DNA from: Candidatus Obscuribacterales bacterium
Lineage (GTDB): Bacteria; Cyanobacteriota; Vampirovibrionia; Obscuribacterales; Obscuribacteraceae
DNA length: 64,000 nt
Assembly (NCBI GenBank): GCA_031292355.1
Contig: JARLHI010000054.1
Location: 186,001-250,000 of the forward strand
Reading direction: 5' to 3'
The notes beneath the pieces are model-generated. The model did no database searches and was not told the origin of the DNA. It saw only the letters and a list, made by a program, of their open reading frames with translations. The translations under genes and the position numbers were made by a program. Of the stretch, positions 9,039 to 18,439 are shown in pieces (the first letter of the stretch is position 1; each line of letters begins with the position of its first letter).

Positions 9039-9959
9039 ATGGATATTGGTGTAATTGGTCTGGGCAATATGGGTGCACCTATTGCGGCGAACCTAATCGC
9101 AGCAGGCTTTGAAGTGACCGTATTCAATCGCAATCCCGAGAAAGCTGAGCCATTGATCGCCCAGGGAGCCACTCTTGCTCATGACGCGGCTGGAGCGGCG
9201 CAAGGAGATATCGTCATCACGATGCTTGCCGATGACCATGCTCTTGAATCAGTTCTTTTCGGCGAAAAATCAAATAGTAAAGATGACGAGCAGGACGGTA
9301 TGCTCATTCATCAGGGCGAACGCACGATTCATGTTTCAATGAGCACAGTCAGCGTCCAATTAGCCACGCGCGTTGCTGAAGCCTCCAGTTCCTTAAATCG
9401 CGGATTTATATCGGCACCCGTGATGGGTCGCCCCGACGTCGCCGAGCGCGGCGAGCTTATAATCATGCCTGCAGGCAAACACAAACTGATCGAAAAATGT
9501 ATGCCTGTGTTTGAGGCAATTGGTAAAGGCGTGCACACCGTCGGTGATGCTCCCGAGCAAGCCAACGTTTTTAAATTGTCAGCCAATTTCATGATCAGCT
9601 CCATGATCGAAACCTTCGCTGAAGCATTTGCTCTGCTGCGCAAAAACGAGGTTGACCATCATCTTTTCTACGAGATTATGGCGAAAGAATTTTTTAAATC
9701 ACCAATCTACGAGAAATATGGCAAAATCATCGCTGACGGAAAGTTTGACACTGGTGCATTCACTATCAAAGCACAGGAAAAAGACACGCGCTTAGCCCTG
9801 TCTGCGGCAATAGAATCGCAAGTGCCAATGCCATTTTGCACCGCTCTGGAAACCGCATTTCTCAGTGCAATCGGTCGAGGCAAAGGTGAACTTGATCCTT
9901 GCGCTCTGGCTGAGTTAGCGGCTGAAAACGCGGGTTTAAGTGGACGTAAACGCAAATAA
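9039..9959 (+). CDS. NAD(P)-dependent 3-hydroxyisobutyrate dehydrogenase-like oxidoreductase
   Basis: 306 residues from the ATG at 9039, directly behind GGAGG; the frame extends upstream to 8907 but that stretch overlaps the divergent porter gene. The protein opens with a Rossmann GLGNMG nucleotide motif and AANL, then FNRNPEKA, the loop that chooses NADP or NAD (Arg-Asn-Pro suggests NADP). HVSMSTVSV, SAPVMGRPD and a KLSANF helix with the catalytic lysine follow, as in the 3-HIBADH / 6-phosphogluconate dehydrogenase superfamily. Substrate candidates include beta-hydroxyacids, glyoxylate and succinic semialdehyde. It is followed after 24 nt by a small ferredoxin-fold gene, probably in the same transcript. 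Confidence 0.88.
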   Translation: MDIGVIGLGNMGAPIAANLIAAGFEVTVFNRNPEKAEPLIAQGATLAHDAAGAAQGDIVITMLADDHALESVLFGEKSNSKDDEQDGMLIHQGERTIHVSMSTVSVQLATRVAEASSSLNRGFISAPVMGRPDVAERGELIIMPAGKHKLIEKCMPVFEAIGKGVHTVGDAPEQANVFKLSANFMISSMIETFAEAFALLRKNEVDHHLFYEIMAKEFFKSPIYEKYGKIIADGKFDTGAFTIKAQEKDTRLALSAAIESQVPMPFCTALETAFLSAIGRGKGELDPCALAELAAENAGLSGRKRK

Positions 9960-9983
9960 CTGAATTAAATCAGGAGATTCAGG

Positions 9984-10250
9984 ATGAATTATCTGCTTGG
10001 ACAATTTAAAGTCGATCTCAAATTGTGGAAGCAAGTTGTGACCTCGGACACGGCTTTGCATCGCGAAGCTGGCATGCATTTTCAAAGAGTCTGGCGCAAT
10101 ATCGACAATCCAGGCGAGATATTTTTCTTGTTCAGACTAGAGGATGTAGCAGTTGCTAAAGCTTTCCTCGAGAAAACAGGAGCTCTCGATAAAGAAAAAA
10201 TGAAACGCGGCGAAATTCCACATCTTACTTTTTTGCAAGAGAGCGTCTAA
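9984..10250 (+). CDS. Small alpha/beta protein, dimeric-barrel type
   Basis: 88 residues behind a clear AGGAG (CAGGAGATTCAGG-ATG). A beta strand (YLLGQFKVD), helix, HFQRVWRNIDNPGEIFFLFRLED hairpin (shown by a Trp-Arg-Asn core), helix, and a last strand match the ferredoxin-like dimeric alpha/beta-barrel plan. No catalytic residues can be named. It lies 24 nt after the dehydrogenase and is likely co-transcribed. Confidence 0.7.
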   Translation: MNYLLGQFKVDLKLWKQVVTSDTALHREAGMHFQRVWRNIDNPGEIFFLFRLEDVAVAKAFLEKTGALDKEKMKRGEIPHLTFLQESV

Positions 10251-10451
10251 GCATTGTTCCCCGTTTTGTTGTTGACTTCTCTGTAGTCGAATCGACTCAA
10301 CTATTCGGAAACTAAATTGCTCTGCATACGTCCGCACCTTCACGTCAGCATTGACGGGGATCTTTTCAAGTGACTCGTTTTCTCTGAATGGGTCTTATGC
10401 GGAAAATACAATATCTCGTGCTCATTCCAGGCACGGATCAGGAGGATTGAA

Positions 10452-11006
10452 ATGAAGTTAGTAGATTGCGCTAAATCGGCGCTTTTGTCATTGGTGGTTA
10501 TGTCTGCAGTGACAAACCCAGGTATCGCTAAAGATGAAACAACTGGTGGCAAAATGTCGACTGCTTCAAAGCAAGACATCATCAACACTTTACGCGAAAG
10601 AGGCGCTTTCCATAAAATGTTAGATGGTCTGGATGATGCCTATGACCTCGATAACAAATTAAAAGGTAAAGGTCCCTACACAGTCTTTGCCGCAACCGAC
10701 AAAGCCTGGGGAAAACTAAACCAAGCCGACCAGGATACATTGTTCGGAAACAAGAAAAAACTCGCAGAGATTTTCTCTTATGAAGTGATTGATGGCAATT
10801 TAGATTGCGATGCTCTGAAGAACATGAGTTCAGTTAAGACCATGTACGGCGGCAAGGAAGTCAAAATCTCCTACAAGAAGGGCGACGATAAGAAGAAAGA
10901 CGGTCTGTACATCAATAATTCGCGTGTGCAAGAAGCTGACGTTCGCTGCTCCAACGGTATCATCCATATTGTTGACGCACCAGTCATGCCAACTCTCGTT
11001 GAATAG
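10452..11006 (+). CDS. Secreted fasciclin (FAS1) domain protein
   Basis: 184 residues. A signal peptide ends near residue 26 (Gly-Ile-Ala-Lys). One FAS1 domain covers about 40-182: the H1 box is PYTVFAATDKAW and the H2 box is the NGIIHIVDAPVMP end. FAS1 domains mediate adhesion or sugar-polymer binding at the cell surface. An unusual run of Lys/Asp (KKGDDKKKDG) lies inside a loop. An AGGAGG lies upstream at the proper spacing. A strong terminator follows, so it is probably monocistronic. Confidence 0.88.
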   Translation: MKLVDCAKSALLSLVVMSAVTNPGIAKDETTGGKMSTASKQDIINTLRERGAFHKMLDGLDDAYDLDNKLKGKGPYTVFAATDKAWGKLNQADQDTLFGNKKKLAEIFSYEVIDGNLDCDALKNMSSVKTMYGGKEVKISYKKGDDKKKDGLYINNSRVQEADVRCSNGIIHIVDAPVMPTLVE

Positions 11007-11030
11007 TCAAATCTATTCAAATTGATATGA

Positions 11031-11066
11031 GAAAGCACCGCCCATTAACGTTGGTGGTGCTTTTTT
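11031..11066 (+). terminator. Rho-independent terminator after the fasciclin gene
   Basis: A stem of AAAGCACC against GGTGCTTT with a 14-15 nt loop, followed by six T. It lies 25 nt past the fasciclin stop and just before the end of the convergent glycosylase gene. Confidence 0.85.
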
Positions 11067-11080
11067 GTAATTCACTCCAT

Positions 11081-12142
11081 TCAACGCTGAAGAAATTGCT
11101 TCATCCTATCCACTTCTTTCTCTACTTCAATTTTAAATTGAGCAGGTTGTTTAATCTTTTTGGCAAAACCAAACTCAAAATCGTAACTGCCATCGTCTGT
11201 CTTAGTAATGTTTACCCAACCGACAACATCGTCACGCCATAAGACAGGAAGGGCATAGTACCCACGCACTCGCTTGGCCACTGGAGTGTATGCCTCAAAA
11301 CGGTATTGCCATCCCCACAAACGTTCAAAGCGCTCTCGATCCCAAATCAGCGGATCAAAAGGTGCGAGAAATCGCACGGATGATGCACCGTCGGCAGTAC
11401 CACCAAGACTCAGCGAGGCAGGGAAAAGATACGCGTCGCCATCGATTACATGCCTTTCAATCAGCCCATCTGCCAGAAGCGCTGCCAGTATCAATTTAGT
11501 ATCACAACCTTCTGGTTTCGAAAACGGCAGTTTGCGCAAATTCTTTTCAAGGCAAGGTGCAAATATGCGACAAAGCAAAAATACAAGCTCTCTAGACCTT
11601 TCATCAGTGCTCATGTGCTGCTGTGATTGTTCCGTGATCTGATAAATACGAATGCCTTTTTTTCGACCAGCGATGCGCAAAAGCCCTCGGTGATGTAAGC
11701 CATCGAGCACTCGAGTAGTGGCTTTTGAGTAGCCACCCCAGGCATTTATCACCTTTTCTTTGCCAAATTGTTCTTCTAAATCTTTCGGGTGAAATGGCTC
11801 ACCACTTTGTAGGGTCTGCAAAACCTGGAGTTCAAGACTACTTAGGTCATCGGTATTACGAGGATGCAGCAGTCGCCAGTGGGATCTCTGCATGAATCCA
11901 TAGGCGTAGAAATAATCTTCTTCGATGTCCAAGCTCGCATAGCGTCGGTCCAAATCTCCAACACTGTAATTTTTGACTCTCAGACGCAGAATCAAATCTT
12001 GCGCAGGAGCCGGAGCTTGAATCGGATCAGCCTGTACGAAGCCAAGCTTTTTTAACGCAGCAGGCAAAGTGGTCGGCGCAAATAGCGTGTTATTAATTGC
12101 TGCTACACGTAAATCGGTTGTATTGATGCGCTTATTCATCAT
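11081..12142 (-). CDS. AlkZ/YcaQ-like winged-helix DNA glycosylase
   Basis: About 353 residues from the first of two adjacent ATGs at 12142; a longer frame to 12184 lies wholly inside recD2. The HTH_42 (YcaQ/AlkX/AlkZ) family unhooks interstrand crosslinks and bulky alkyl adducts. The catalytic QxD motif is visible as Gln37-Ala-Asp39 in [10 protein letters not shown], and a winged-helix stretch, an [14 protein letters not shown] block and an [13 protein letters not shown] block follow in family order. The start overlaps the recD2 stop by about 11 nt, so the two are translationally coupled. Which lesion it removes (crosslink type or azinomycin-like) is unknown. Confidence 0.85.
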   Translation of the reverse strand: MMNKRINTTDLRVAAINNTLFAPTTLPAALKKLGFVQADPIQAPAPAQDLILRLRVKNYSVGDLDRRYASLDIEEDYFYAYGFMQRSHWRLLHPRNTDDLSSLELQVLQTLQSGEPFHPKDLEEQFGKEKVINAWGGYSKATTRVLDGLHHRGLLRIAGRKKGIRIYQITEQSQQHMSTDERSRELVFLLCRIFAPCLEKNLRKLPFSKPEGCDTKLILAALLADGLIERHVIDGDAYLFPASLSLGGTADGASSVRFLAPFDPLIWDRERFERLWGWQYRFEAYTPVAKRVRGYYALPVLWRDDVVGWVNITKTDDGSYDFEFGFAKKIKQPAQFKIEVEKEVDRMKQFLQR

Positions 12143-14381
12143 CTGCTGACTTGCTTGTGACGAGTGCTTTTGCGCCCATAGCAAAAAACTGCTTCAATCG
12201 ATACGAAAGCGCTGTCACCCGCCCGGATGACTTCTTGTTTTTGACGGCAAGAGCAAGAGCCTTAGCTTGCCCGACAATAACCACCAACTTTTTACCGCGC
12301 GTTACTCCTGTATAAAGCAAATTGCGCTCCAGCATCATGTAATGTTGCATAGCCAGTGGTATCACTACTGCCGAATACTCAGAGCCCTGTGCTTTATGAA
12401 TTGACGCAGCATAAGCAAGTGAAATTTCATCGAGTTCATTGAAATCATATTGCACTTCGCGTCCGTCAAAATCAATTAACAATTCCGACTCTTCCATGTC
12501 GATACTACTAATGGTGCCGATGTCACCATTGAAAACTTCTTTATCGTAGTTATTGATAATTTGCAGAACCTTGTCGCCCTTTCCGTAACTCCAGCCATAT
12601 TTTGTTGTTTGTGGGCCAGAATCTTTGTTGAGTCGTTTTTGCAATTCGATATTGAGAGAACGGCTACCGAGCCCGCCGCGATTCATCGGTGTGAGCACCT
12701 GCACGTCTTTAATTGGATCTAAGCCAAACCTTTTCGGAATCCTTTCGCAGACGATTTGCATGACTTTATCGCTGATGTCTTCAGGCGTTTCCGCTTGAAC
12801 AAAATAAAAGTCCGTCAGCTCTTCTTGCTTTTCTGAACGCAATGGCATTTCGCCTTTGTTGATGCGGTGAGCGTTCACAATAATTTTTGAAGTGGCGGCC
12901 TGACGGAAAATCTCAGTCAATCGCACAACCGGAATGGTCTCAGATTTGATGATGTCTGCGAGCACTGAGCCTGGTCCCACTGATGGCAATTGATCGACAT
13001 CGCCTACGAGCAATAAAGCAGCTGTGTCTGGAATAGCTGCAAGAAGTTGATTCATGAGCACTATATCAATCATCGAAGCCTCATCCACAACAACCAAATC
13101 AGTCTGCAACGGATTTTCGCGATTACGTTTAAAGCCAAAAGCCTTTGGATCAAACTCAAGCAGTCTGTGAATTGTTTTGGCTTCCATTCCCGTTGATTCA
13201 GAAAGTCTTTTTGCGGCGCGGCCAGTTGGTGCACACAGCATAATTTGTGCTTCTTTGGAGCCAATGATTTTCAAAATGCTGTTCACAAGCGTAGTTTTGC
13301 CAACACCAGGTCCGCCAGTTATCACCAGCAATTTGCTAGACAGAGCTAATTCAACAGCGTTTTTCTGAGACTGTGAAAGTTGAATTCCAGCTTTTTCCTC
13401 CACCCACGGCACCGCTTTTACGAAATCTATCTCGGGACGACTCATTTTTCCTAGAGTCAGTCGCACTAGATTTGTCTTCACTCCGACTTCAGCGCGATAT
13501 AAACTGGTCAGGTAGAAAAGTTGTTGACCTTCAATCAGTTCTTCGATGATATTGCCTTCTTTGCTTTCGGCACCAATTGCAGTGTCAGCAAGTTCAGTCG
13601 AAATTTCAAGCAAGGTTGACGACGCTTCAATTAGATTTTTACGTTCGCTCGCGCAGTGCCCTTGTCCTGATAGTTCCTGCAAAACGTGACGAACACCAGC
13701 TTGAGCACGCATCAGCGAATTTTTTGGAATACCCAACTTCTGAGCGATTGTGTCGGCAGTTTTAAAGCCGATGCCATGAATATCAAGAGCCAGACGATAG
13801 GGATTTTCTGAAACTTTAGCAATGGAATCTGCACCATAAGTCTTGTAAATCCGAACAGCACGTGATGTTCCCACACCATAAGACTGCAAAAAAACCATTA
13901 TTTCTCTGATAATTTTCTGTTCGCCCCATGAGTTCACAACCAGCTCTTTGCGCTTAGCGCCAATACCTGGCAACTCACACATACGCTCTGGTGTGGTTTC
14001 GATGATTTCAAATACATCGACACCAAAAGCTTTCACCAGCTTCTTTGCAAAATGTGGACCGATGCCTTTAATCATGCCCGAGCCCAAATACTTTTCGATG
14101 CCTTCGATGGTGCTTGGTTGCACTACAGCAAGGCGATTGGATTTAAATTGCAGTCCATAAGACTTATCGTTGAACCAATCGCCATGACAGTCTATGTATT
14201 CGCCAGGCGATATCGACGCTGCAGTACCTGTGATTGTAACCAGGTCCTTATGACCACGAACATTGACCTTTAAAACACAAAAGCCACTTTCGGGACTGTG
14301 AAAAGTGACGCGCTCAACGGTGCCGCTGATTGTTTCACCAGTCGGGGCAGATGGAGGAGACTGCGGGCGATTAAAGCTCAT
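12132..14381 (-). CDS. recD2: RecD2-type ATP-dependent DNA helicase
   Basis: 749 residues, the usual RecD2 length (RecD-like but outside RecBCD). It opens with the OB-like N-terminal domain ([20 protein letters not shown]), then helix-hairpin-helix repeats (about 90-200, e.g. [16 protein letters not shown]), Walker [11 protein letters not shown] near residue 355, Walker [10 protein letters not shown], motif IV/V region and the final [16 protein letters not shown] helicase motif VI followed by [10 protein letters not shown]. It is a 5'-3' SF1B helicase acting in repair and fork processing. No recB or recC is nearby. It shares an operon with the glycosylase gene that follows. Confidence 0.95.
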   Translation of the reverse strand: MSFNRPQSPPSAPTGETISGTVERVTFHSPESGFCVLKVNVRGHKDLVTITGTAASISPGEYIDCHGDWFNDKSYGLQFKSNRLAVVQPSTIEGIEKYLGSGMIKGIGPHFAKKLVKAFGVDVFEIIETTPERMCELPGIGAKRKELVVNSWGEQKIIREIMVFLQSYGVGTSRAVRIYKTYGADSIAKVSENPYRLALDIHGIGFKTADTIAQKLGIPKNSLMRAQAGVRHVLQELSGQGHCASERKNLIEASSTLLEISTELADTAIGAESKEGNIIEELIEGQQLFYLTSLYRAEVGVKTNLVRLTLGKMSRPEIDFVKAVPWVEEKAGIQLSQSQKNAVELALSSKLLVITGGPGVGKTTLVNSILKIIGSKEAQIMLCAPTGRAAKRLSESTGMEAKTIHRLLEFDPKAFGFKRNRENPLQTDLVVVDEASMIDIVLMNQLLAAIPDTAALLLVGDVDQLPSVGPGSVLADIIKSETIPVVRLTEIFRQAATSKIIVNAHRINKGEMPLRSEKQEELTDFYFVQAETPEDISDKVMQIVCERIPKRFGLDPIKDVQVLTPMNRGGLGSRSLNIELQKRLNKDSGPQTTKYGWSYGKGDKVLQIINNYDKEVFNGDIGTISSIDMEESELLIDFDGREVQYDFNELDEISLAYAASIHKAQGSEYSAVVIPLAMQHYMMLERNLLYTGVTRGKKLVVIVGQAKALALAVKNKKSSGRVTALSYRLKQFFAMGAKALVTSKSADDE

Positions 14382-14515
14382 GCCTTGTTTTGTCTGAACA
14401 TTTTAAACATTCATCTATTTTGAACGTATTCTTGAAGCCTTGCGGCCTCGTAACATGATAGCTTAAGCTCAGCGTCAGGTTATGAGAGTCTTTTAGAGCG
14501 CGCGCAGGGGGCCAA

Positions 14516-14845
14516 ATGTCTTCGATTCACAGAGGGGACGTCGTTCTGGTGGGCTTTCATAACGCCCAAGAGAAAATGACGATCAGGCGCCCGGCGGTCA
14601 TCGTCAGCGTGGACATGATAAAAAACGAAGTGGCAGTATTGCCTATGAGTGGTCGAGATGATGCCGGAGAAAAGGGTCTACGCATAGTTGCCAAAAGTCC
14701 CGAGGGCAAAGTAGCCGGTTTGCGGATCGATGCCACAATCGACTGCCGTTTTCTTGGCAGAGTACCGTCCTCTCTGGTACTCAGTCGAATCGGCCATTTC
14801 GATGAAAATATTATGCAAAAACTTGATAAGCTAGTAAAGGGTTGA
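14516..14845 (+). CDS. MazF/PemK-like toxin domain protein without visible antitoxin
   Basis: 109 residues with a strong GGGGG upstream. The opening RRGD-like start is here HRGDVVLVGF, then RRPAVIVSVDM and VAVLPMSGR, the SH3-barrel pattern of MazF/PemK endoribonucleases. A later RIDATIDCRFLGRVPSSL matches the region that ends with the catalytic Thr/Ser in the family. The 134 nt upstream hold no antitoxin-sized frame and the next gene is a dehydrogenase, so it is an orphan. It may be a solitary toxin, a toxin relic or have another RNA-binding role. Confidence 0.75.
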   Translation: MSSIHRGDVVLVGFHNAQEKMTIRRPAVIVSVDMIKNEVAVLPMSGRDDAGEKGLRIVAKSPEGKVAGLRIDATIDCRFLGRVPSSLVLSRIGHFDENIMQKLDKLVKG

Positions 14846-14952
14846 TTAGGTTCTTAGGAACTTATTTACTGACACAACCTACTATGTCGATCTAATCCTC
14901 AAACCTGGAATACGCTTGCGCCAGCGCGGACGCTCATTGAAAGGATACGCAA

Positions 14953-15963
14953 TTGATACCTGAAGTGCCCGTGATGAAGGCAATGCTTTTTGAGTGCAAG
15001 GGCAAGCCGCTTGCTCTGGTCGACCGCGGTGAGCCGCAACCGGCGGCTGGACAATTACTTTTACAAGTCAAAGCGTGCGGAGTTTGCAGAACAGACCTGC
15101 ACATCATTGATGGGGAACTGAAAAAGCCCAAACTTCCACTTGTGATTGGTCATGAAATAGTTGGCAAAATTCTCCAGATAGGCGAAGGCGTAGATGGCTT
15201 TTCTGTCGGTCAAAGGGTTGGAGTGCCATGGCTTGGGCGAACGTGCGGACAATGCAAATTTTGTTTGAGCGATAGAGAAAATCTCTGCAGCAGCGCAAAA
15301 TTCACTGGATACAGTATCGACGGCGGTTATGCAACGCGAGCTGTCGCCGATTCAGAGTTTTGCTTTTTACTGCCGGATGGTCTGTCTGATGCAGAAGCCG
15401 CTCCCTTGTTGTGCGCTGGTCTCATTGGTTGGCGCACTTTGAAATTCGCCGGCGACGCAAAGCGCATCGGTGTCTACGGCTTTGGTGCCGCAGCTTCAAT
15501 TGTTATTCAGGTAGCTATCAGCCAGGAACGAGAAGTTTATGGCTTCACCAGAGAAGGTGATAGCGCTGGCCAAGAATTCGCGCGTAAGATGGGCGCGGCC
15601 TGGGCAGGTGGCTCAAGTGAAATGCCACCAGAGCTACTTGACGCAGCGCTAATTTTTGCACCCGTTGGTGCGCTGGTACCGCTTGCCCTAAAAGCATCGG
15701 ACAAAGGCGCTACCATCGTCTGTGGTGGCATCCACATGTCCGACATTCCGTCATTCCCTTACAAAGATCTATGGGAAGAACGTTCCATCAAATCGGTAGC
15801 CAATTTAACAAGACAGGACGCGCTCGATTTCCTTGATGTAGCTTTTAAATTGCCCGTTCGCACCAGCATCAAAACCTACCCGCTTGCTGACGCAAATGAG
15901 GCACTGGACGATCTGCGACACGGTCGCTTTCACGGCGCAGCAGTATTGACGATGCCTGAATAG
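14953..15963 (+). CDS. Zinc-dependent alcohol dehydrogenase
   Basis: 336 residues from the TTG at 14953, which has AAAGGA at correct spacing; an in-frame ATG at 14974 also exists. The catalytic zinc ligands are Cys45 and the His67-Glu68 pair (VIGHEIVG), and four structural-zinc cysteines lie at 98, 101, 104 and 112. A Rossmann region with GVYGFGAAASI follows (about 170-195). This is the single-domain zinc medium-chain dehydrogenase family (AdhP-like). It oxidises primary alcohols or reduces aldehydes with NAD(P)H; the substrate is not identified. It ends just before a convergent gene. Confidence 0.9.
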   Translation: MIPEVPVMKAMLFECKGKPLALVDRGEPQPAAGQLLLQVKACGVCRTDLHIIDGELKKPKLPLVIGHEIVGKILQIGEGVDGFSVGQRVGVPWLGRTCGQCKFCLSDRENLCSSAKFTGYSIDGGYATRAVADSEFCFLLPDGLSDAEAAPLLCAGLIGWRTLKFAGDAKRIGVYGFGAAASIVIQVAISQEREVYGFTREGDSAGQEFARKMGAAWAGGSSEMPPELLDAALIFAPVGALVPLALKASDKGATIVCGGIHMSDIPSFPYKDLWEERSIKSVANLTRQDALDFLDVAFKLPVRTSIKTYPLADANEALDDLRHGRFHGAAVLTMPE

Positions 15964-15971
15964 AACAATTT

Positions 15972-16913
15972 CTATTTGAATCGCCAGAACAAAATGTTTT
16001 CCACGAAATACAAAAACAAAATTATGGCGATTCCAATCAAATCACTTTTGCGCTTGTTCATGTGAGGCTTTGGCAGCAACCAGTCTTGAAAGACTCTGGT
16101 CAAAACAGGCATCTCGACATAGGTAATGATGAGAACACCTATGATATTACTGAAGAAATTACCCAGAGACGGCTGCCAGCCCGTAAGCAGCGGTGAGAGA
16201 AAATGTATCTGTAATTCGACGACCGGAAACAAGCCTAGAATTACAAGCATGGCGCCTTTCCAGTCTTCTGGCGACTGCCCCTCTGAATCGGTCGGCAGCC
16301 AACCAGGAAAAGCTGAATGCATGCGCTTGATATTTTCGGAAGCAATCAGTCCTTTTGATTTCTCAATTAGTGCGAGACGCTCCTTTGAACGAAACCATTC
16401 ATCTAGCGCTTCAGGACTGTTGAATTTCAGCACAATTGTCCAGAGGCCTTCACTGCCAGGCGGTGGCATTTGCAAATACGTGCCTTGATAGCCAGGAAAC
16501 AGGGCCTGGGCAGTTTGAATCTCGCTCAACCAATCTCTATATTCTTTTTCCATGCCAGGGCGAATGGCGCTTGTGATACAAGCAGCGACAGTGGCCAGGC
16601 AGTCATCCTGAGAAGTCTCTTCGCGATGACCAGCTTGCGATGAAAAAGCACTAAGCTGCGAAATCAAATCCTGTCTGCCAGAAGAGGCACGCCAGGTCTC
16701 TGCATGTTTTTCATTTTGAAAGCGCTGAATGACCGTCCATTCCCCTTTAGTCCTGTCGGAAGACGGCGTAATCTCGGCGTTTAACAAGCCTTCAAACTGA
16801 GCAGTATCCATTGCCAATTTCGTCAACAGGTCGATAGCCACAGGATCACTGGCATTCGTCAGAACAACCCTGGTCGTTACGGCGGTAGCAGTTAGTGATT
16901 GTGCGGCGTCCAT
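15972..16913 (-). CDS. Tandem ABM-domain protein with C-terminal membrane helices
   Basis: 313 residues. Residues about 13-90 and 105-200 each show the strand-helix-strand plan of the antibiotic biosynthesis monooxygenase family: GEWTVIQRFQNEKHAETW in the first and GLWTIVLKFNSPEALDEWF in the second. From residue about 218 to the end come three membrane helices (about 218-240, 250-275 and 290-310). This combination matches the two-domain membrane ABM group (COG3224-like) of unknown reaction. The start is divergent from a small His-rich peptide gene. Confidence 0.78.
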   Translation of the reverse strand: MDAAQSLTATAVTTRVVLTNASDPVAIDLLTKLAMDTAQFEGLLNAEITPSSDRTKGEWTVIQRFQNEKHAETWRASSGRQDLISQLSAFSSQAGHREETSQDDCLATVAACITSAIRPGMEKEYRDWLSEIQTAQALFPGYQGTYLQMPPPGSEGLWTIVLKFNSPEALDEWFRSKERLALIEKSKGLIASENIKRMHSAFPGWLPTDSEGQSPEDWKGAMLVILGLFPVVELQIHFLSPLLTGWQPSLGNFFSNIIGVLIITYVEMPVLTRVFQDWLLPKPHMNKRKSDLIGIAIILFLYFVENILFWRFK

Positions 16914-16951
16914 CGAGTATGATTTCTCACTGAGCTAAAGGGAGTTTTTGC

Positions 16952-17200
16952 ATGAACCATTCGCATCGTTATTTTGCCGCTATGTTAGCAGCCTTTCTGA
17001 TTTCACAATCAATGACGGTGCAGTCAGCGTCAGCCACCAAAACAGTCAAGCCCAAGGGGCAGGGGCACAAGTTTGGCTTTGGCTGGTTCAAGAAGTCAAA
17101 TGGCGTCCACAAGAATGGCTACGGCAAAAACTATCACAACCCCAACTGGGTTCACGGTCACAATGACAATCATGGACAGGGCAGCCCTAAGCACGACTAG
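16952..17200 (+). CDS. Small secreted Gly/His/Asn-rich peptide
   Basis: 82 residues. Signal peptide about 1-27 (Ala-Ala-Met-Leu-Ala core, Ser-Ala-Ser-Ala-Thr at the end). The mature part has Lys, Gly, His and Asn in quantity, with blocks such as HKFGFGWFKKS and YGKNYHNPNW. AGGGAG lies before the ATG at good spacing. No family known; the composition suggests metal or surface binding, but this is inference. It is the first of two small His-rich secreted peptides in this kilobase. Confidence 0.6.
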   Translation: MNHSHRYFAAMLAAFLISQSMTVQSASATKTVKPKGQGHKFGFGWFKKSNGVHKNGYGKNYHNPNWVHGHNDNHGQGSPKHD

Positions 17201-17219
17201 GATATTTAGCGCCTTTCGG

Positions 17220-17570
17220 TCATAGCCACCCGTATTCGAGTGTCCAGTCGTAAGCCCAGGTCAACGAATAACGAGCGCAAAAGATACACGTGAAGCCATC
17301 TTCATTGGCTTTGAGCACGTGCCCTTTCAGGCAGACGTAGGGCAACAAATCGCTAAGTTGGTACTCATTTAACGATTTGACTTCCTTTTTTGACCAGGGA
17401 GCCGAACGCTTATTGCTGACAGATTCCTCGGCAATGCGAGCGCCTGGATTTAATCGGGCACAATCTTTGCAGATTGAGGCATTCAGATGTGGATAGACTG
17501 GGTCCGGGCTAGTCAGCAACTGACTGCAAAAGCAACAACAAAATCTTGCCTCTGGACTATTCAGGCGCAT
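17220..17570 (-). CDS. Zinc-ribbon-like small protein
   Basis: 116 residues with paired cysteines: RFCCCFC near residues 9-15, Ile-Cys-Lys-Asp-Cys near 33-37, a CLKGH block near 80 and a CIFC near 95. Several Cys-x-x-Cys or near equivalents suggest zinc binding. No RNA- or DNA-binding family is recognised. It sits convergent to the small His-rich peptide gene. No ribosome site is evident before the ATG at 17570. Confidence 0.55.
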   Translation of the reverse strand: MRLNSPEARFCCCFCSQLLTSPDPVYPHLNASICKDCARLNPGARIAEESVSNKRSAPWSKKEVKSLNEYQLSDLLPYVCLKGHVLKANEDGFTCIFCARYSLTWAYDWTLEYGWL

Positions 17571-17783
17571 ATGGAAATTCGGCGGTGGCTTGTAGCCCCC
17601 CTTTCGCTGGCAGTCTGTTGTCGCGGCTGCGTAGAATTATTCTCGTCTTGCATGACTTCACTATTCCGCCTACCGCCTAGGTGCAAACCTCCGGCCCATG
17701 GGCGATAGAGTTGCTGAGAAGGAACACAAAGACTAAATGATCGGTCGTATCTCTTGCAAATCAAATTTATGAAGGGGTGTCAC

Positions 17784-17906
17784 ATGAACCGTTTAACCAA
17801 AGTAGGTCTTCTTGCCTTGCTGGCTGTATTTTGCCTGCAATTAGTACCTCAGCCGGCTGATGCTTATCATCGCCACCATCATCGTCATTACGGACGTCAC
17901 TGGTAA
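17784..17906 (+). CDS. Secreted His-rich micropeptide (40 aa)
   Basis: A 40-residue frame from the ATG at 17784 behind AAGGGG (8-9 nt upstream). The first about 27 residues are an archetypal signal peptide (basic start, Leu/Ala/Val core, Ala-Asp-Ala end). The remaining 13 residues are YHRHHHRHYGRHW, with six histidines. A strong terminator follows 20 nt after the stop, which supports a real short transcript. The mature tail could bind Ni, Cu or Zn after export. It lies near a second His-rich secreted peptide and a zinc-ribbon protein. Confidence 0.75.
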   Translation: MNRLTKVGLLALLAVFCLQLVPQPADAYHRHHHRHYGRHW

Positions 17907-17925
17907 TCAGAGCGTAACCTAGTCG

Positions 17926-17967
17926 AAGCCCACACGATTGCAATAATCATGTGGGCTTTGTATTTTT
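17926..17967 (+). terminator. Rho-independent terminator after the His-rich micropeptide
   Basis: Stem AAGCCCACA against TGTGGGCTT with a 15 nt loop, then a T-rich stretch (TTTGTATTTTTT). It ends the micropeptide transcript and may also serve the facing gene on the other strand. Confidence 0.8.
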
Positions 17968-17983
17968 TACTTAAAGGGCTCAA

Positions 17984-18223
17984 TCAGGCAACCTGACGCG
18001 TGGTACCAAATATGCCTCTTAAGCGTTGTGTTAAAGGAGTAACTTGCAGAGCCTTCAATTCATCAAGTAAATCTCGAAGGTGAGCTGTATTTTCGGCTGC
18101 CGATTCGGTCAGTCGTTGAGAGATTTCCAGGCGAACAGCTTCAGAGCGATTAAACTGCTTATGCTTTATATAGACTCGCGCAAGCGCGACTAATTCGTAT
18201 TCCGACCAATTCGATAACTGCAT
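17984..18223 (-). CDS. Small helical protein, unknown
   Basis: 79 residues, predicted as three helices: an N-terminal one (YELVALARVYIKH), a charged middle one and a DLLDELKALQV one, then a basic tail. No signal peptide, no known motif. It lies between a terminator and the divergent giant gene. Coding is supported by length and amino-acid composition only. Confidence 0.5.
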   Translation of the reverse strand: MQLSNWSEYELVALARVYIKHKQFNRSEAVRLEISQRLTESAAENTAHLRDLLDELKALQVTPLTQRLRGIFGTTRQVA

Positions 18224-18439
18224 AACTTCGTCCCCCGGCTGCCCACGTTGAAATAGTAATAGTTTAAAAGATTCGATAAATCCAGCAATCGAGGTATCAC
18301 GCGAGTGATCTTTGCAAGATTGCCAGCATAGCTACCGTTGCTTGCACGACTCCCTGTTTCAGTCCCGGTCGAGTAGACAAGGTACAATCGAAAAGGAATG
18401 TGTTCTAGCGACTGAGTTATTTCGGGATAAGCAAAGCAC

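Noticed and set aside
10340..10588. 82-aa frame on the minus strand over the fasciclin start
   Set aside because: It lies largely inside the signal region of the fasciclin gene on the other strand and has no homology-like pattern.
14382..14515. Antitoxin gene for the MazF-like protein
   Set aside because: No frame of adequate length with a start and ribosome site is found in this stretch.
17561..17764. 67-aa minus frame rich in Arg/Ser
   Set aside because: No ribosome site, atypical composition and it overlaps the zinc-ribbon start; judged a chance frame.
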